Origin: Artemisia argyi
Lineage: Eukaryota; Streptophyta; Magnoliopsida; Asterales; Asteraceae
Direction: 5' to 3'
DNA: 64,000 nt
Assembly: GCA_030686995.1 (NCBI GenBank)
Contig: CM060684.1
Span: 11,161,897 to 11,225,896 of the forward strand
Each line of letters opens with the position of its first letter. Positions within the stretch are counted from its first letter, which is position 1. This document shows, piece by piece, positions 1 through 11,219 of the stretch. Below the pieces are notes generated by a model. That model was not told where the DNA came from. It saw only the letters and a program-made list of their open reading frames with translations, and made no database searches. The translations under genes and the position numbers were made by a program.

Positions 1-102
1 TTACCAAACATAGCAGCATTTTACTCCACCAATGCTGTTATTGGTTCTTTTCGATAAGTTTTTAATATGTCGCTAGTTAGACAAATCCTTTGTATGGAAT
101 TT

Positions 103-277
103 TCTAACTTGTGCTCTAAGGGCACAAGTTAAGCATACTAAAATGACATCGGGACTTAGAGAAAAGGACACAGGGATCCACTGAAAAATACGGTTTCTGT
201 GGATCCCTGTATCCTTTTCTGTAGATCCCGTTGTCCTTTTAGTGTGCTTAACTTGTGCCCTAGGGTACAAGTTAGAC
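103..277. mobile_element. Foldback MITE-like hairpin
   Basis: Two arms of about 79 bases (103-181 and 199-277) are near-perfect reverse complements around a 17-base loop. The outer ends read CTAACTTGTGCTCTAAGGGC on the left, and the right end is its complement with a few changes. A related direct repeat (GTTAGACAAA) flanks both sides at 76-85 and 271-280, so the exact boundary and any target-site duplication are unclear. It has no coding capacity. The open frame across it is a by-product of the palindrome. Confidence 0.7.
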
Positions 278-367
278 AAACCCTATTTGTATAAGTGTAA
301 AAGTATTTTGCTATTGTGGGACTACTGTGCCTAACTGCCTATCAAAAATGACCTAACTATAGCAACA

Positions 368-968
368 CTATTTTTTATTTTCAGATATAAAGTTCGTTTG
401 TAAACGTATTTGAAAGAGGCCAGCCTTGATAGCAACAGGAGGAACGGGTTTTTGTAATCTTCCACTCCCAATAACCCTTCCACTCTTTGATGGAAATACA
501 GCTTCCTCAAGTTCTGGAGGCACATTAGCACTTGCATTTTGAAGTCTATGTACTTCTGCCATTGTTTTCTCTTCTTCTATTTGATTATTAACCTTGATTG
601 ACGTGTTTTTGTTCACACTATTGTTGCTCGTCTTTGGAACGATGTACATTTCACAACCTCACCTGCACCTTTATCATCACATACACCACTCATGCTATTC
701 AAAATACCCGATTTCCGCCTTACTTGTTGTTCTTGCAATCTAACATCTTCAAATCATCATCATCATCTGTTGATGATGATTCTCTTGATTCGTGATCCGG
801 TTTGATATCAACAACTTTAGACGATGGATCAGGCTCTTGAAATGAAACTTTCAAATATTTAGAATTTAAAATTCTAGCATTCGGATTAACACATTCAAAA
901 TTATGATTAGTTTTATTATTCCTATTGCTATTATTTTTTTGGAACGGCAATTTTTCACACCCTATACT
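368..968 (-). pseudogene. MSL-type mechanosensitive channel, N-terminal fragment (3' piece)
   Basis: This is the largest surviving piece of a gene read leftwards. From 968 to 720 the frame carries LKVSFQEPDPSS followed by an acidic Ser/Asp run. After a frameshift near 740-750 it continues in another frame to 613 with EDVRLQEQQVRRKSG and GEVVKCTSFQRRA. After a second shift it continues to 368 with KSGRVIGSGRLQK. The order (VSFQEP, EVVKCTS..FQR, SGRV..SG) matches the cytosolic N-terminus of plant MscS-like channels of the MSL4/5/6/10 group. The membrane segments and MscS pore domain would lie further left but are not seen before the window edge. Its upstream coding is displaced to 8490-8544, 29218-29340 and 32086-32126 by insertions. 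The two frameshifts and lost downstream part make it a pseudogene. Family assignment is from remembered family motifs. Confidence 0.65.
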
Positions 969-2715
969 TGTAACACCCCCAAAAATCGTACAGCGGAAGA
1001 CTTACAAGCTTTCGGGGTGTCACTCAAAAGGTAAGCATAACGAAGATAAAGAGATAAGATATATAAAAGTTTAGGATAGAAAAGTAGCACCAATAAAGGT
1101 GTTTAAGTTTACATCTTATAAAATGTGTGAAAATAAGGCCCAAATAAAGTAGATAATAGGTCCAAATAAAATTATCAGAGTTTGAGTCGATCTCTTAACC
1201 GTACGCCTTGCCAAGCCTCCAGATCGCACATAAAGCATTCATTAATTGCCTGAGAAAACATGCTAAAAGTAAGCTTACGCTGGTGAGTCCATAGGTTTAA
1301 GTTAACAACACTAATGTGGACCGACCAATAATATCAAAGCTATTGCTATGCAAACCAGATTACTAGCGGAATAATCAAAGATGCATACAAAAGCATCATA
1401 ATCAATAATAATCAATGCATCTAATGCATATCAACGCATGAGGCCTAAGGGTAAAATCCTAAAGGCAATCATGACTAAACACAAGCTATGGCGCCAAGCT
1501 AATCCTTTGGTAACCACAATGGCCTGCCGGCTTCCATATAGGTTGGGTACCTCCTATGCAGGTACTGTGGGTATCGCCCAAACAGTTTCAACAAATCATC
1601 ACAATCCAAATCAATATCACAAAATCATCGCAAAGTAACGGTATAAAAGCATAGCATTTAAATAAAAACGTTACGTAAACAAGGTCCACATAAAACGTTT
1701 TGCATGTTTCTCACCCCAAGTAATTTGCAAAAAGCAATTTAAACGATATGAAAAGTGGGGCTATGAACTCACCTCAGTCCAGATAATAGCACAAGTAATC
1801 AAGATCAAAGATGATAGCACTAGCTGACGACGGCGACTACTGACTCGGCACTACCAAATAATACAAACTCACTTAGTACGAAACTCTAAAATAATACACT
1901 TTTCCCAATCCCGAACGTATTTCGTTTCACTTTTCGAAAATAGTTTCTTCATTTCATTTTAGCGTTTGGTATCCGTTTGTGGGTCGACTCGACAAATCCG
2001 CAACATCGGGCTATAAACATAAATATAACAAGGTAACAACAATCTATAGGTCTAGCCGTAGCTTAATAAGTTCCTTAAATAGATTGTCGACGTTTATCAA
2101 GTTCGTCAACTCGATAATCCTCCGCAAGGTATTTACTCAACTCATTATTCTAATACCATACCATGGTCAAATTCACATAGCACATATCGTACTACATGGT
2201 AAGCTTTAGAGTTTAATAAGCTCTATAAATATATCGTCAAACTTATTAAATTCGTCAATTTGATGAACTTTACTAAATATTTATTTAACTCATCATCTCG
2301 AATTCATACCACGACCTAAGGCGTCGTAGGATATGTTACTCGATAATAAGCCCACTTAATATAACCAAATGGTCCTTATCTAATCCGTCGACCACATAAG
2401 TCATATAGTTATTTAAATTGGGGATATTAAAGTTAAATATCCGTGACTAGCAATTATAGTCAACATATATATAATAATAGCAAAATATGGACTAAATGTG
2501 TCCTCGTATATTTTATAACTCATAAAACTCTTTAATTTCCAAAAATATAGTTTATATACGTAAAACAATTCATTTTAGTAGTTATAAATCGTGTTTTAAC
2601 AATATATAATTATAATAAGGTTTTCGACGATATTATACTACTTTGGTAGTCTAATATTAGTCATCCACGTTATTATTTCACTTCTCGTGAATTTCTTATT
2701 TATTATATACGCATT

Positions 2716-2718
<3 letters not shown>
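969..2718 (-). other. Left part of the solo LTR, non-coding
   Basis: This is the first 1.75 kb of the solo LTR. It is AT-rich with no credible ORF. I see only LTR sequence, including a copy of the GGGGCTATGAACTCACC segment also found at 9321-9337 and 26501-26517. Confidence 0.7.
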
Positions 2719-2784
<66 letters not shown>

Positions 2785-2803
2785 AGAGAGAGAGAGAGAG
2801 AGA
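2719..2803. repeat. (AT)n followed by (GA)n microsatellite
   Basis: About 31 AT units run to 2780, followed by about 11 GA units. This tract and the one at 6648-6718 bracket the block that contains the FAR1-RELATED pseudogene. Confidence 0.95.
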
Positions 2804-2986
2804 TAGAATCAAATAGGAAGAATAATTAAAACAGGAATGATAAGAAGTAACCACAACTACACATTTTAGATGCACCTACAAAAGTGGATGCATCTTCATT
2901 CAAATTTTACCTCCTAATTTGAAATGTGTGGCTAGAATTACTTCTTTTCATTCTTATTTTAATTATTCTTCTTACTTGATCCCTTC
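2803..2986. mobile_element. MITE-like inverted repeat beside AT tract
   Basis: The left arm (about 2803-2865, core AAGAATAATTAAAA) and right arm (about 2925-2986, core TTTTAATTATTCTT) are complementary over some 60 bases with mismatches. GATGCATC-like sequence lies in the spacer. It is non-coding. AT tracts on both sides hide any target-site duplication, so the superfamily is unknown. Confidence 0.65.
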
Positions 2987-3378
2987 CATATATATATATA
3001 TAAAATAAAAAAACCCTTATAATAAAAAGTGTAGAGAGTCTTACAACAGCCCTATATATATGTATGGGATATATTACCTACACCATTGACTTAGCCAACT
3101 AGCTACACTAATTTCCTTTTTTACATAATCTTGAACCAAATTATCAATACTTCCCCGCCTTTAATTTCCACCAAGTTAATGATAATTTTTTCTTAGTCAA
3201 CTTGAATTGCTCTTAAAATTTCCCGCCAGTTCGCCACAATACTAAAATTATCTCCAAGATACAAAATTTAAATGATAAAATCTACAATTAAAAATAATAT
3301 TTTCTTAGTCAGTGGTATCTTGTGTTTTTATTTTCTAAAGCAAATACAAAAAATTTGCACATTGTTTATGAGTTTCTA
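2987..3378. other. Region upstream of the FAR1-RELATED pseudogene
   Basis: AT-rich, non-coding. It includes AGCCAACTAGCTACACTAA at about 3091-3109, which is partly complementary to a segment at 6613-6634 on the other side of the gene. This is a possible but weak terminal inverted repeat. Confidence 0.4.
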
Positions 3379-6002
3379 ATGGCTGATTCAAACTACGAAG
3401 AGCAAATTGTATCAGGTTATATGATAAACTTAATTATCCTTTAAGAAATAGTTTTTGTTCAATGTTCCTATCTTCAAAACAACCATATCATATCATTTCA
3501 TTGTCATATGTCACATGAATCGAAAACACAATTGCATCATTTAATTTTTGCATCTCAACTAATTTATATACGTATCATTTTCAGATTCAAACCAAAATGA
3601 GGATGAACACATATGGATCAATGACACGAATAATAATTGTATTATCGAGCGAGATGAAGAGGAGGTGTAGCCGAATGTTTTTGATGTAACGATGCAAGAT
3701 GCGGAAGAGACGGAGACGACATCTGTTTTCGACGAAACCATGAGATAATCTGTAATTGGAAAAACATTTGATAATTCGGATGTTGCGTACAATTTCTATA
3801 ATCAGTATGGATTATCTAAGGGTTTCGGTATACGAAAACATAAAGTTATTAGGCGCAAGGTTACAAATGAAATCTATAGTAGGATATTTGTGTGTAACAA
3901 ATAAGGTTTCAAGGATATGAATGATAAAAGACGGTTAGGAGATGATGTAAAACGTCGTAGTATTACACGTACTGGATGTAAGGCCATGATACAAGTCACA
4001 TCTTCAAAGCAAGGAGAATGGGTAGTAAACAAGTTCAATGATGAACATAATCACCCTCTTGATATTCCATCACACGTAATCAAGCAACGTTCACATAGTA
4101 TCTTTCACCGTTCTAGTGAATGTAGAGACATTGTAACTTTATTGTCAAAAGCAGGTCTCAAGTCTTCCGAAATTACAAAAATTGTGAATGCATTTAGAGC
4201 CAATGAAGAAGACAAACTAACTCGAGTTCAATGCTCTAACATTGTCAATAACAGAAAAAAGTCTAATTTAGGAAAAGAGTGCCATATGAGTATCATGCAT
4301 TTTAAAGAAAAGGCCGAGACAGATCATGATTTTTACTTTGCGATGCACTTGAAAGAAGATGGAACATTCGGCAGTGTGTTTTGGGCAGATGGGAGATCAA
4401 GATCATCTTATTGTCAATTTGGTGATGTTGTTGCTTTTGATACGACGTACCAGACAAACAAGTTTAGCCTCCCATTTGCTCCGTTTGTAGGAGTGAACCA
4501 TCATGGGCATTCTATTTTGTTAGGAGCTGCCCTATTGGAAAATGAAACCGAGGTAACATTTACTTGGTTGTTTAAGCAATTTTTACAGTGCATGCATGAT
4601 TGTCCACCTATTTCTATAATCACCGACCAAGATGTTGCTATGGGTAAATCAATTGCTAAAGTTTTCCCTAAAACAAAGCACCGCTTTTGTGCTTGGCATA
4701 TTCAAAAGCATGTCTTAGAGCATCTGCAACCATGGCGATCGCAATACGAAGACTTTGAAGATACTTATAATCAATGGGTCAAAAGTGAAACCATTGAAGA
4801 TTTTGAATCGAAATGGGGAGATTTCAAGAAGACATATCTAATAGACGATGATAGTTGGTTAGGGAACATGTACAATATGCGCCATCATTGGGTAAAAGCA
4901 TATTTGAAAGATACTTTCTTTGCCGGCATGACAACTAGTGGTCGATGTGAAAGCATGCATTCATTTTTTGATGGTTACGTTAACTCGAAAACCATGTTAA
5001 ATGATTTTGTTGTACAATATGACAAAGCTCTAATTTCACGAAGAGGTGCCGAAGAAGACCAAGATTTTAGAACTAGGAATTCAAAACCTACACTACACGG
5101 TGATCATTCGATTGAAGCAATGGCCGCCGAGTGTTATACCCGAAATATCTATGATATCTTCAAGATAGAGTGGAAGGCTAGCTTTGATTGTGGGCACGAA
5201 AAAGTAAGCAAGGATTCCGATTTGGTAAAATATCGTGTTGGATATTTGAAAGGAAATAAAGATAATTGGAAAATCGTTGAATACAAAGTAAGTACTGATA
5301 TTTTTGCTAGTTGTTCATGTGCAAAATTTGAAACTTATGGTATATTGTGCAAACATATTCTCTATATCATGAAGAGGAAGTTAGTAAAATCTATTTCCGA
5401 CCATTATATACTACCTAGGTGGACGATGAAGGCAACATATATGGATGGAAATACTGGAACATCATTGGGAGGTACTAATAATAATGGTGCTGAAGAGATT
5501 AGTTTGTTAACTATATGGCTTATTCGATCAAAAGTTAACAAAGTACTTGAGGATGGCCGAGACTCTTTAACTGATATTATGAAACTTGATACTTGTCTCA
5601 ATGGTATTTTGTATGAGCAAAATAAAAGGAAGAAGACTACAGTTGAGTTGAATAGCAATATTGGTTCTACTTCATCGTTACCGACTCAACAATACAACTC
5701 ACAACAAAAGATTGTTTCTGATCCTGTTGTTCCTGTGACGACGAAAGGTCGCCCAAAGGTAGCTACAAGAATAAAGTCGGGTATCGAAGTTTCTAAGGAA
5801 TCAAAGAAACAGAGAACTTGTAGTTATTGTGGAGGAAAAGGTCACTATATAACTGGATGTCAAAAGAAAAAGGTATCTTTACATTGTTGGAATGTATATA
5901 TATTCAAAGTTGTATTTTTCTTTTCCTTATTTTTAATTGTGAATGTTGCTTATCTTATACCAGATGGATGAGGCCAAGAATGAAGACATGTTTGATGCAT
6001 GA
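3379..6002 (+). pseudogene. FAR1-RELATED SEQUENCE (FRS)-type MULE-derived gene, three premature stops
   Basis: Predicted exons are 3379-3415, 3585-5872 and 5964-6002, with GT..AG introns of 169 and 91 bases and phases that keep one frame to a TGA at 6000-6002. Exon 2 begins with the FAR1 DNA-binding domain (VAYNFYNQYGLSKGFGIRKH), then a MULE transposase domain with FDTTYQTNKF, ITDQDVAMG and HRFCAWHIQKH, then a SWIM zinc finger (CSCAKFETYGILCKHI), then a zinc knuckle (CSYCGGKGHYITGC). Known FRS proteins are nuclear transcription regulators derived from Mutator-like transposases. In-frame stops at 3668 (TAG), 3746 (TAA) and 3902 (TAA) break the N-terminus. The remaining 684 codons from 3917 are open, but a product started there would lack much of the DNA-binding domain. 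All three stops fit single C-to-T changes of CAG/CAA. It could be a domesticated FRS copy or the transposase of a decayed MULE. Confidence 0.85.
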
Positions 6003-6245
6003 GATGATTAAACCAAGGGCTAAAAGAAATATTTCTACTGGTGTCTCTTCATATTGCTTATTTAGCGAGCCTTGTTTGGCGACTTTTGTTTATCTTTGTT
6101 GCTAAACTAACAAAATAAAATTTTCTTCTTGGTATTTACTTACTTCATGATTGTTAATTATAGTCATCGTAAAGATTGCTTCTTTTGTTTATCTTGGTAT
6201 TTTAACTTCTCTGATGGTTTTAACCAATGTGTTGATGGTTTTGAC
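6003..6245. other. 3' flank of the FRS pseudogene
   Basis: Non-coding, moderately T-rich. The phrase GATGGTTTTRACCAATG occurs twice just before the small hAT-like element. Confidence 0.5.
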
Positions 6246-6345
6246 CAATGTTTTGAAACCGGGTTGACCCGGGTCACTTGTTTTTTTGGCCGGAACCAGT
6301 TCAATCGGTTAACCCGGTCAGGTCGACCCGAGTTTTAAAACATTG
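6246..6345. mobile_element. Small hAT-like MITE
   Basis: The termini CAATGTTTTGAAACCGGG and (reverse strand) CAATGTTTTAAAACTCGGG form an inverted repeat around a CCGGTTNAACCGG-type core. The flanking 8-base sequences GTTTTGAC and GTCGTGAC match at 6 of 8 positions, consistent with a worn hAT-type duplication. About 100 bp, non-coding. Confidence 0.6.
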
Positions 6346-6643
6346 GTCGTGACCCGAGGGTAAAAGTGGCAAAATCGGTGGGTTACGTAATGACGTAAAC
6401 ACATTTTTGGTACTGGTTGGGTGAACATCATTTAACTTTTTTTTTTTTTTTTTTTTTTTTTCTAATAAACAGTAGAGATCATTGGCCATAAATTTTTGAA
6501 GTTGACATACGATTATAAATATAACAAGCAAATATAAAAAAAGCAAATGACGTTGTTTTCGAAGTTAATATGATACCCGCTTTTTAATAAAGTGTATTTG
6601 AGTTACTTTTAGTGTAGTGAATTGGCTGTACTTAGGTCCAACG

Positions 6644-6647
<4 letters not shown>
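6346..6647. other. Non-coding stretch with poly-T tract
   Basis: Contains a run of 26 T at about 6436-6461 and otherwise unremarkable AT-rich sequence. No gene is seen. Confidence 0.6.

Positions 6648-6718
<71 letters not shown>
6648..6718. repeat. (AT)n microsatellite
   Basis: About 35 AT units. It is the right-hand partner of the tract at 2719-2780, and together they delimit the block nested in the solo LTR. Confidence 0.95.
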
Positions 6719-6720
<2 letters not shown>

Positions 6721-8489
6721 CGTTTGCACGTTTATATATATTTATATGAACGATTATATTGATATATAAGTTATTACGAGTTTTATTAATTAAATTGAGT
6801 TATAAAATACGAGTCACAAGTCCTAGTCATTACTCTCGGCTTCTTGTCCAAATCCAATGTTAAGGCGGTTGTCGTAGTCAACCTTTGACTAGAAAATCAA
6901 GGTGACCCGACTCGCTCAAAGCTCACAAGTCCAAAGTAAATATAATACGACAAGTAGGCAACATGTCCAAATCTCAAATCACAATCAACTTCAACAACAA
7001 GGTCCGTCTACCGTACCCGACTAACCTATCTCCGTCATACTAATTGAACCATATCACAAACGATTCCCATTTCTCACTTTCGTCAACAACTCCACAATTA
7101 TACCACATAATATATATTTCTCGTCAAAAGCATCACGTATAAACGTTAGTAACAAATATAATCACCAAATATAAAACAATCACGTATAACCATTTTCGTC
7201 ACCAAAAACATATATATCTCGACAAGTTTCCAAAACTTTTAATCTCCGCAATAACTAACTTATATATACCAAGTTTTACCAAAAATATATTTTTCGACAT
7301 CTCGCGAAACTTTCAAAATAACTATACTCGGGTCGAGTTACCAAGTCAAACCCGAGTCTAAACTAGCCAAGAGACACGTGGGTCCCACCCGAGACCAACC
7401 ATGGCCACGGCATGGTTTCCATGGCTCGGCCAAACCAAATCCGACCCACAAGGGGCGTCGGCCTCAACAAAACAACAACAAAAACCTCAAGAACATGAAA
7501 CCCTAACAAATAATCATCAAGAACATCAAGATAAGCCCGGAAATCACACAAGTCGAGGGTCAAACCCACGACCTAGGGTCATCCACGACTCAAAACATCA
7601 CAAATATTAAAAACCCGGATACCAAACTAAGTTTTAATCACGTTCTAACAAAAACCCATTTATTTTTATCACTTATATCACAAATCCGCCCATAAACATC
7701 AATAATATCACGAGTTTGATTCGTATTTTATCAAACCCGACGCACCACGTGCGTACTTACCCTTGGATCTACAAGAAACAACCAGGAAACGAGTGGTGGT
7801 GGTGGTGTACGGCGGCGGAAACATGAGAACGAGGTGGGTGGACTTTTTTTTGGGGCGCGTGTGGTACTACACGTGAACAAGGAAGGTGTGGGGAATGTTT
7901 TGGTGGTGGTGGTTAGTGGTGGTGTGCGGCGGTGTGGACGGAGAGTGGGTGGCCGGCGGCGGTGTATAGGAGGAGAGGAGGGAGATGTGTTTTGGTGAAG
8001 ATGATAATGAAAATGAAGTAGGTTTAGGGTTTATAAAGAGCATTTTACATTTTGGGTCCCTCATGTTTTGTCTCCTCTTAATTTGCACACAAAATTTTCA
8101 CCACTAACTTTATTTTACAAAAACGCTCCTTCAACGTAAGTAAAAAACTTACTATATATATTAAACGTCCCCAAAACATTTTATATTCGTCGTATAACGA
8201 CTTAAATATATAAATCCACCGAAACTCATAATAAATACGTTAATAAAAGCCAAACGTATTAAAACTCATAATATATAAACTTTACATTTTTTCCTAGTGC
8301 CAGAGTCGTCGTAGTGCCTAATTAACGTCAGATAAATAAATTCTCTAAATCACGTAATAATATCTCAAAACCATATCAAATCCTTAATTCATCTCAACTT
8401 AAATAATAAAATTCAAATAAACGTCACTGTTTTAGTTTTTCAGGCAATGCGGTATTTAAAAATGACTCACCAAATTACCAGTTGTCACA
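6719..8489 (-). other. Right part of the solo LTR, non-coding
   Basis: LTR sequence resumes after the AT tract and runs to the CA end at 8489. A GGTGGT/GGCGG-rich stretch (7795-7975) gives proline/histidine-rich shadow frames that I do not consider genes. Confidence 0.6.
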
Positions 8490-8544
8490 ATACTATTGCT
8501 ATTACTATTGGTATTATTGCTAGAATTACATTCATGGCGAAGCT
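8490..8544 (-). pseudogene. MSL channel gene fragment between two insertions
   Basis: This 55-base sliver lies exactly between the solo LTR and the next element. It carries the duplications ATACT (8490-8494) and AAGCT (8540-8544). Read on the minus strand it encodes RHECNSSNNTNSNSN and joins in frame to the fragment at 29218-29340 upstream and to 968-720 downstream when one duplication copy is removed at each site. Confidence 0.75.
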
Positions 8545-10411
8545 TGTAACACCCCCAATTCATGGCTGCAGCGGAATTAAAACTGGGTGTTACTCGACGG
8601 CACAATAGTCACAATAATAGAAAACGAACTCCAATTGAGTCGTTTTAACAGATTTATCATTCAAATTGTATAAATATCAGAGATTACAAAATGAGGTCCC
8701 AAATGGTTCCATGTTTACAATTTCCATTAAATGAGTTTTTGAATGATAATAAAATTTATAGCCCTCTTGAGTATCCGTGCCCTTCCATGCCATCCTTGAT
8801 CGTCATGAACCTGAAATACATGCTTGAGAGGTCAACACAAAGGTTGAGTGATATTCATAGAGTTTGTTTAATGTTTGAACACAATATGTTGGTAGTGTGA
8901 GCTATAGACTCACACCAATGTTTGGAAAACAAAGATGTGCCACGTTGTTATACGCCCGGAACAGTTATTATCAAATACTAAGCTGATGACACCAAAACGT
9001 TAACGGGTACCAATATCAATCGGCGGAGTTACCCCGGTAGGTACTTTGCCGTCATACCTAATGTCTCAAATATTAATGCATTTGTTTGAACTTAGTCAAT
9101 ACAAATGGGATTCGTCAATCCCAATAGGCCTATTCACAATATTCGCGCTCACTATTTCTAGTGATTAAATGGTTCATAATAAGGGATCTCGGTTTGGCAA
9201 GGATGATACTTAGTGATAATAAAACAATCAGGCAAGTATACAATTTAAAAACATTGTGCTCGGTTAAAAATAGCATGTATTCCCCCCAAGGGTTTGTAAA
9301 ACAATTAAGTAATGGAAAGTGGGGCTATGAACTCACCTTGAGTTGGATGATGTATAATGAGAATGATGGATATGCCGTAAGAACTTCTACGAGCAACCTA
9401 GAATAATTGTTGCAACTTAGGTTTGGAATAATGTCTAAGGAAACATAAATGTGCCAATATATGTCTTGCACTTAGTCCATGATGTGGTACTTTGTATAGT
9501 GTAAGTATATGAAAAGAAATGGTTCATGAAACATGTATAGTTTATATATCGTTTACTACCGTTCGGGCCGACTTAATTCAGAAGTCATGTAGTAAACGTT
9601 CGAGGAGCCAGGACACTTTAATTCGTAAACCCACAACTCATCTCGACGGCTTACATAATGAACTCCTCACATGAGGCTCCCTACTATTGTAGTAGTTGAT
9701 AAAGTATATATATATAAGTTTTGATCCGAAAAGTTACATGTCCGATATTTGAATAAACTTAGGAAAGTTTATCCTTACATGAAGATTGTTATTAGGGTAA
9801 GTTTATTATAACTTGTATGACAAATACTCGTAATATTTCATGGTTCTTTAGATGAAGTAGATCCAAATTGTATGTTCAAGTTATCGCTAACTCTCTAGTT
9901 CATGTATTTGTCTTGGTAAGTTTATATGGTCGTTAGCTCATGTTTTCGCCTTGGTATGTTTATATGGTCTTTAGCCATGGCTTTGCCATGACCTTTGGTC
10001 ATTGTTCCATGGTCTTGAGACTCAACCTTGGCTCTAGCCATGGTTGTGGTCTTGAATCTAGGTCATAAGACCTCTTGGTCTTTATAAACCATAACCTTTA
10101 TATAATGACTTTGGTCTAAAAATGGGCTGTTAAGAATTTGAAGAAAATATCACTCGGAAAGCGTTTTCAGGGCTCGAGCTTATTTGATCCTGAACGAAAA
10201 CGTCGTTCCGGACAACTTTTGTTTTTTAACTTTTTGATGAATCGGACCAGAAGGGTGACTTTCAAAATGGCAGAATGCAAAACAGTAGGTATCGGCAGTT
10301 TCGGCGTTTTGGTTTTGCTAACTTCAAACGGTCATAACTTTTGACTCGGGTACTCGTTTTGGGTGATTCAAATTGCTATGTTTTCCTTGTTAAGTCCTCT
10401 TTAACAGTAAG

Positions 10412-11204
10412 TGTTGGTTTTATAGACAAAATAATAATAGTCATGTGTTAGGATCGAACTTGAGATCACGGGATTGCACACAATACGTATGAAGAGAAAA
10501 TGTAATAATTATTTATAAGATGTTATAATTAATTATTAAACACAAAACAAATAATAATAATTAGTATTATTGATTAATGACTAATTATTTATTAAACGAA
10601 GATTAGGAAAGAAATTACTAGACAAAACATGGAAACAAGAGAAGGTTCCGGAATCCCCTAAGGGGTGCCAAAACCGATCGGCCCAAGGGGGTAAACCCAC
10701 CTCCATTGTGCCTTGAGCTCCAAGTTTTGTGTAGTATATAAGCAAACCCAAGATGTAGGTTTTTTTATATAACTTGTACACACACATCTTGGTGTTTTCT
10801 TCTCCCTTTTCTTTCTTGGTCGATCCACAAACCGAACACCCCTAAGGTTTTCGATTTTCCATAAGAACAAAAAGGTTTTCTGTTTTATTACTTGCAAATA
10901 CTTTTCTTGAATTAGTACGTGTGTACAAGAACGTGAATCAAACACACTATTGTTTGATTCTTGGATTGAATTACAAAAAGGTAAGGGGTAATTCATATAA
11001 TCCTTATAAACCCTAATTAGGGTTCTTGGTTCCGGAAGATTGCATTGATTCTTGTTCGGGCTAGAATCACTACTGTATGTTTACTATTTAAATTAATGAT
11101 TAATTAATTACATGTTATTCGATCTATTATAATTGCTTCCGCTCATGCTCATTTTGATGTACTTGGTTTATTAATATGAATGTCATGATATAATAATTCC
11201 AACA
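10412..11204 (+). repeat. Copia 5' LTR
   Basis: 793 bases, starting TGTTGGTTTTATAG and ending TAATTCCAACA. Nearly identical to 17742-18535. Confidence 0.95.
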
Positions 11205-11205
11205 G

Positions 11206-11219
11206 TGGCATCTAGAGCC
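11206..11219 (+). other. Copia primer-binding site
   Basis: TGGCATCTAGAGCC begins one base after the LTR and resembles the complement of the initiator-Met tRNA 3' end (usual TGGTATCAGAGC). Confidence 0.75.

Larger units (their letters stand above)
969..8489 (-). mobile_element. Solo LTR of a chromovirus-type gypsy element, with nested insertions
   Basis: The left end TGTAACACCCCCAAAAATCG and right end CCAGTTGTCACA give TG...CA termini, flanked by the exact 5-base duplication ATACT (964-968 and 8490-8494). The left end has the same layout as the LTRs at 8545 and 38527 (TGTNACACCCCCAA, then GCAGCGGAA, then a second GGTGT or GGGGT), and an internal stretch near 1763-1783 (AAGTGGGGCTATGAACTCAC) also recurs in them. 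No second LTR, primer site or pol lies between the duplications, so this is a solo LTR left by LTR-LTR recombination. About 4 kb of its 7.5 kb is a later insertion between AT tracts (2719-6718). Minus orientation is inferred from its siblings. Confidence 0.85.

Noticed and set aside
3091..6634. Possible MULE terminal inverted repeats around the FRS pseudogene
   Set aside because: Only about 14 of 18 bases match and no extension is seen. Mutator ends are usually much longer, so I do not claim them.
7401..8088. Overlapping ORFs with proline, histidine and threonine runs
   Set aside because: Arise from GGTGGT/GGCGG-type low-complexity sequence in an LTR.
9161..9406. 81-codon ORF, repeated almost exactly at 26341-26586, and the 69-codon ORF at 8691 repeated at 25870
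   Set aside because: Both copies lie at the same place in the two LTRs of one element. Conservation reflects LTR identity, and the frames resemble no protein.
10581..10996. Minus-strand ORFs in the copia LTR, repeated at 17911-18200
   Set aside because: LTR sequence read on the antisense strand, with no domain.
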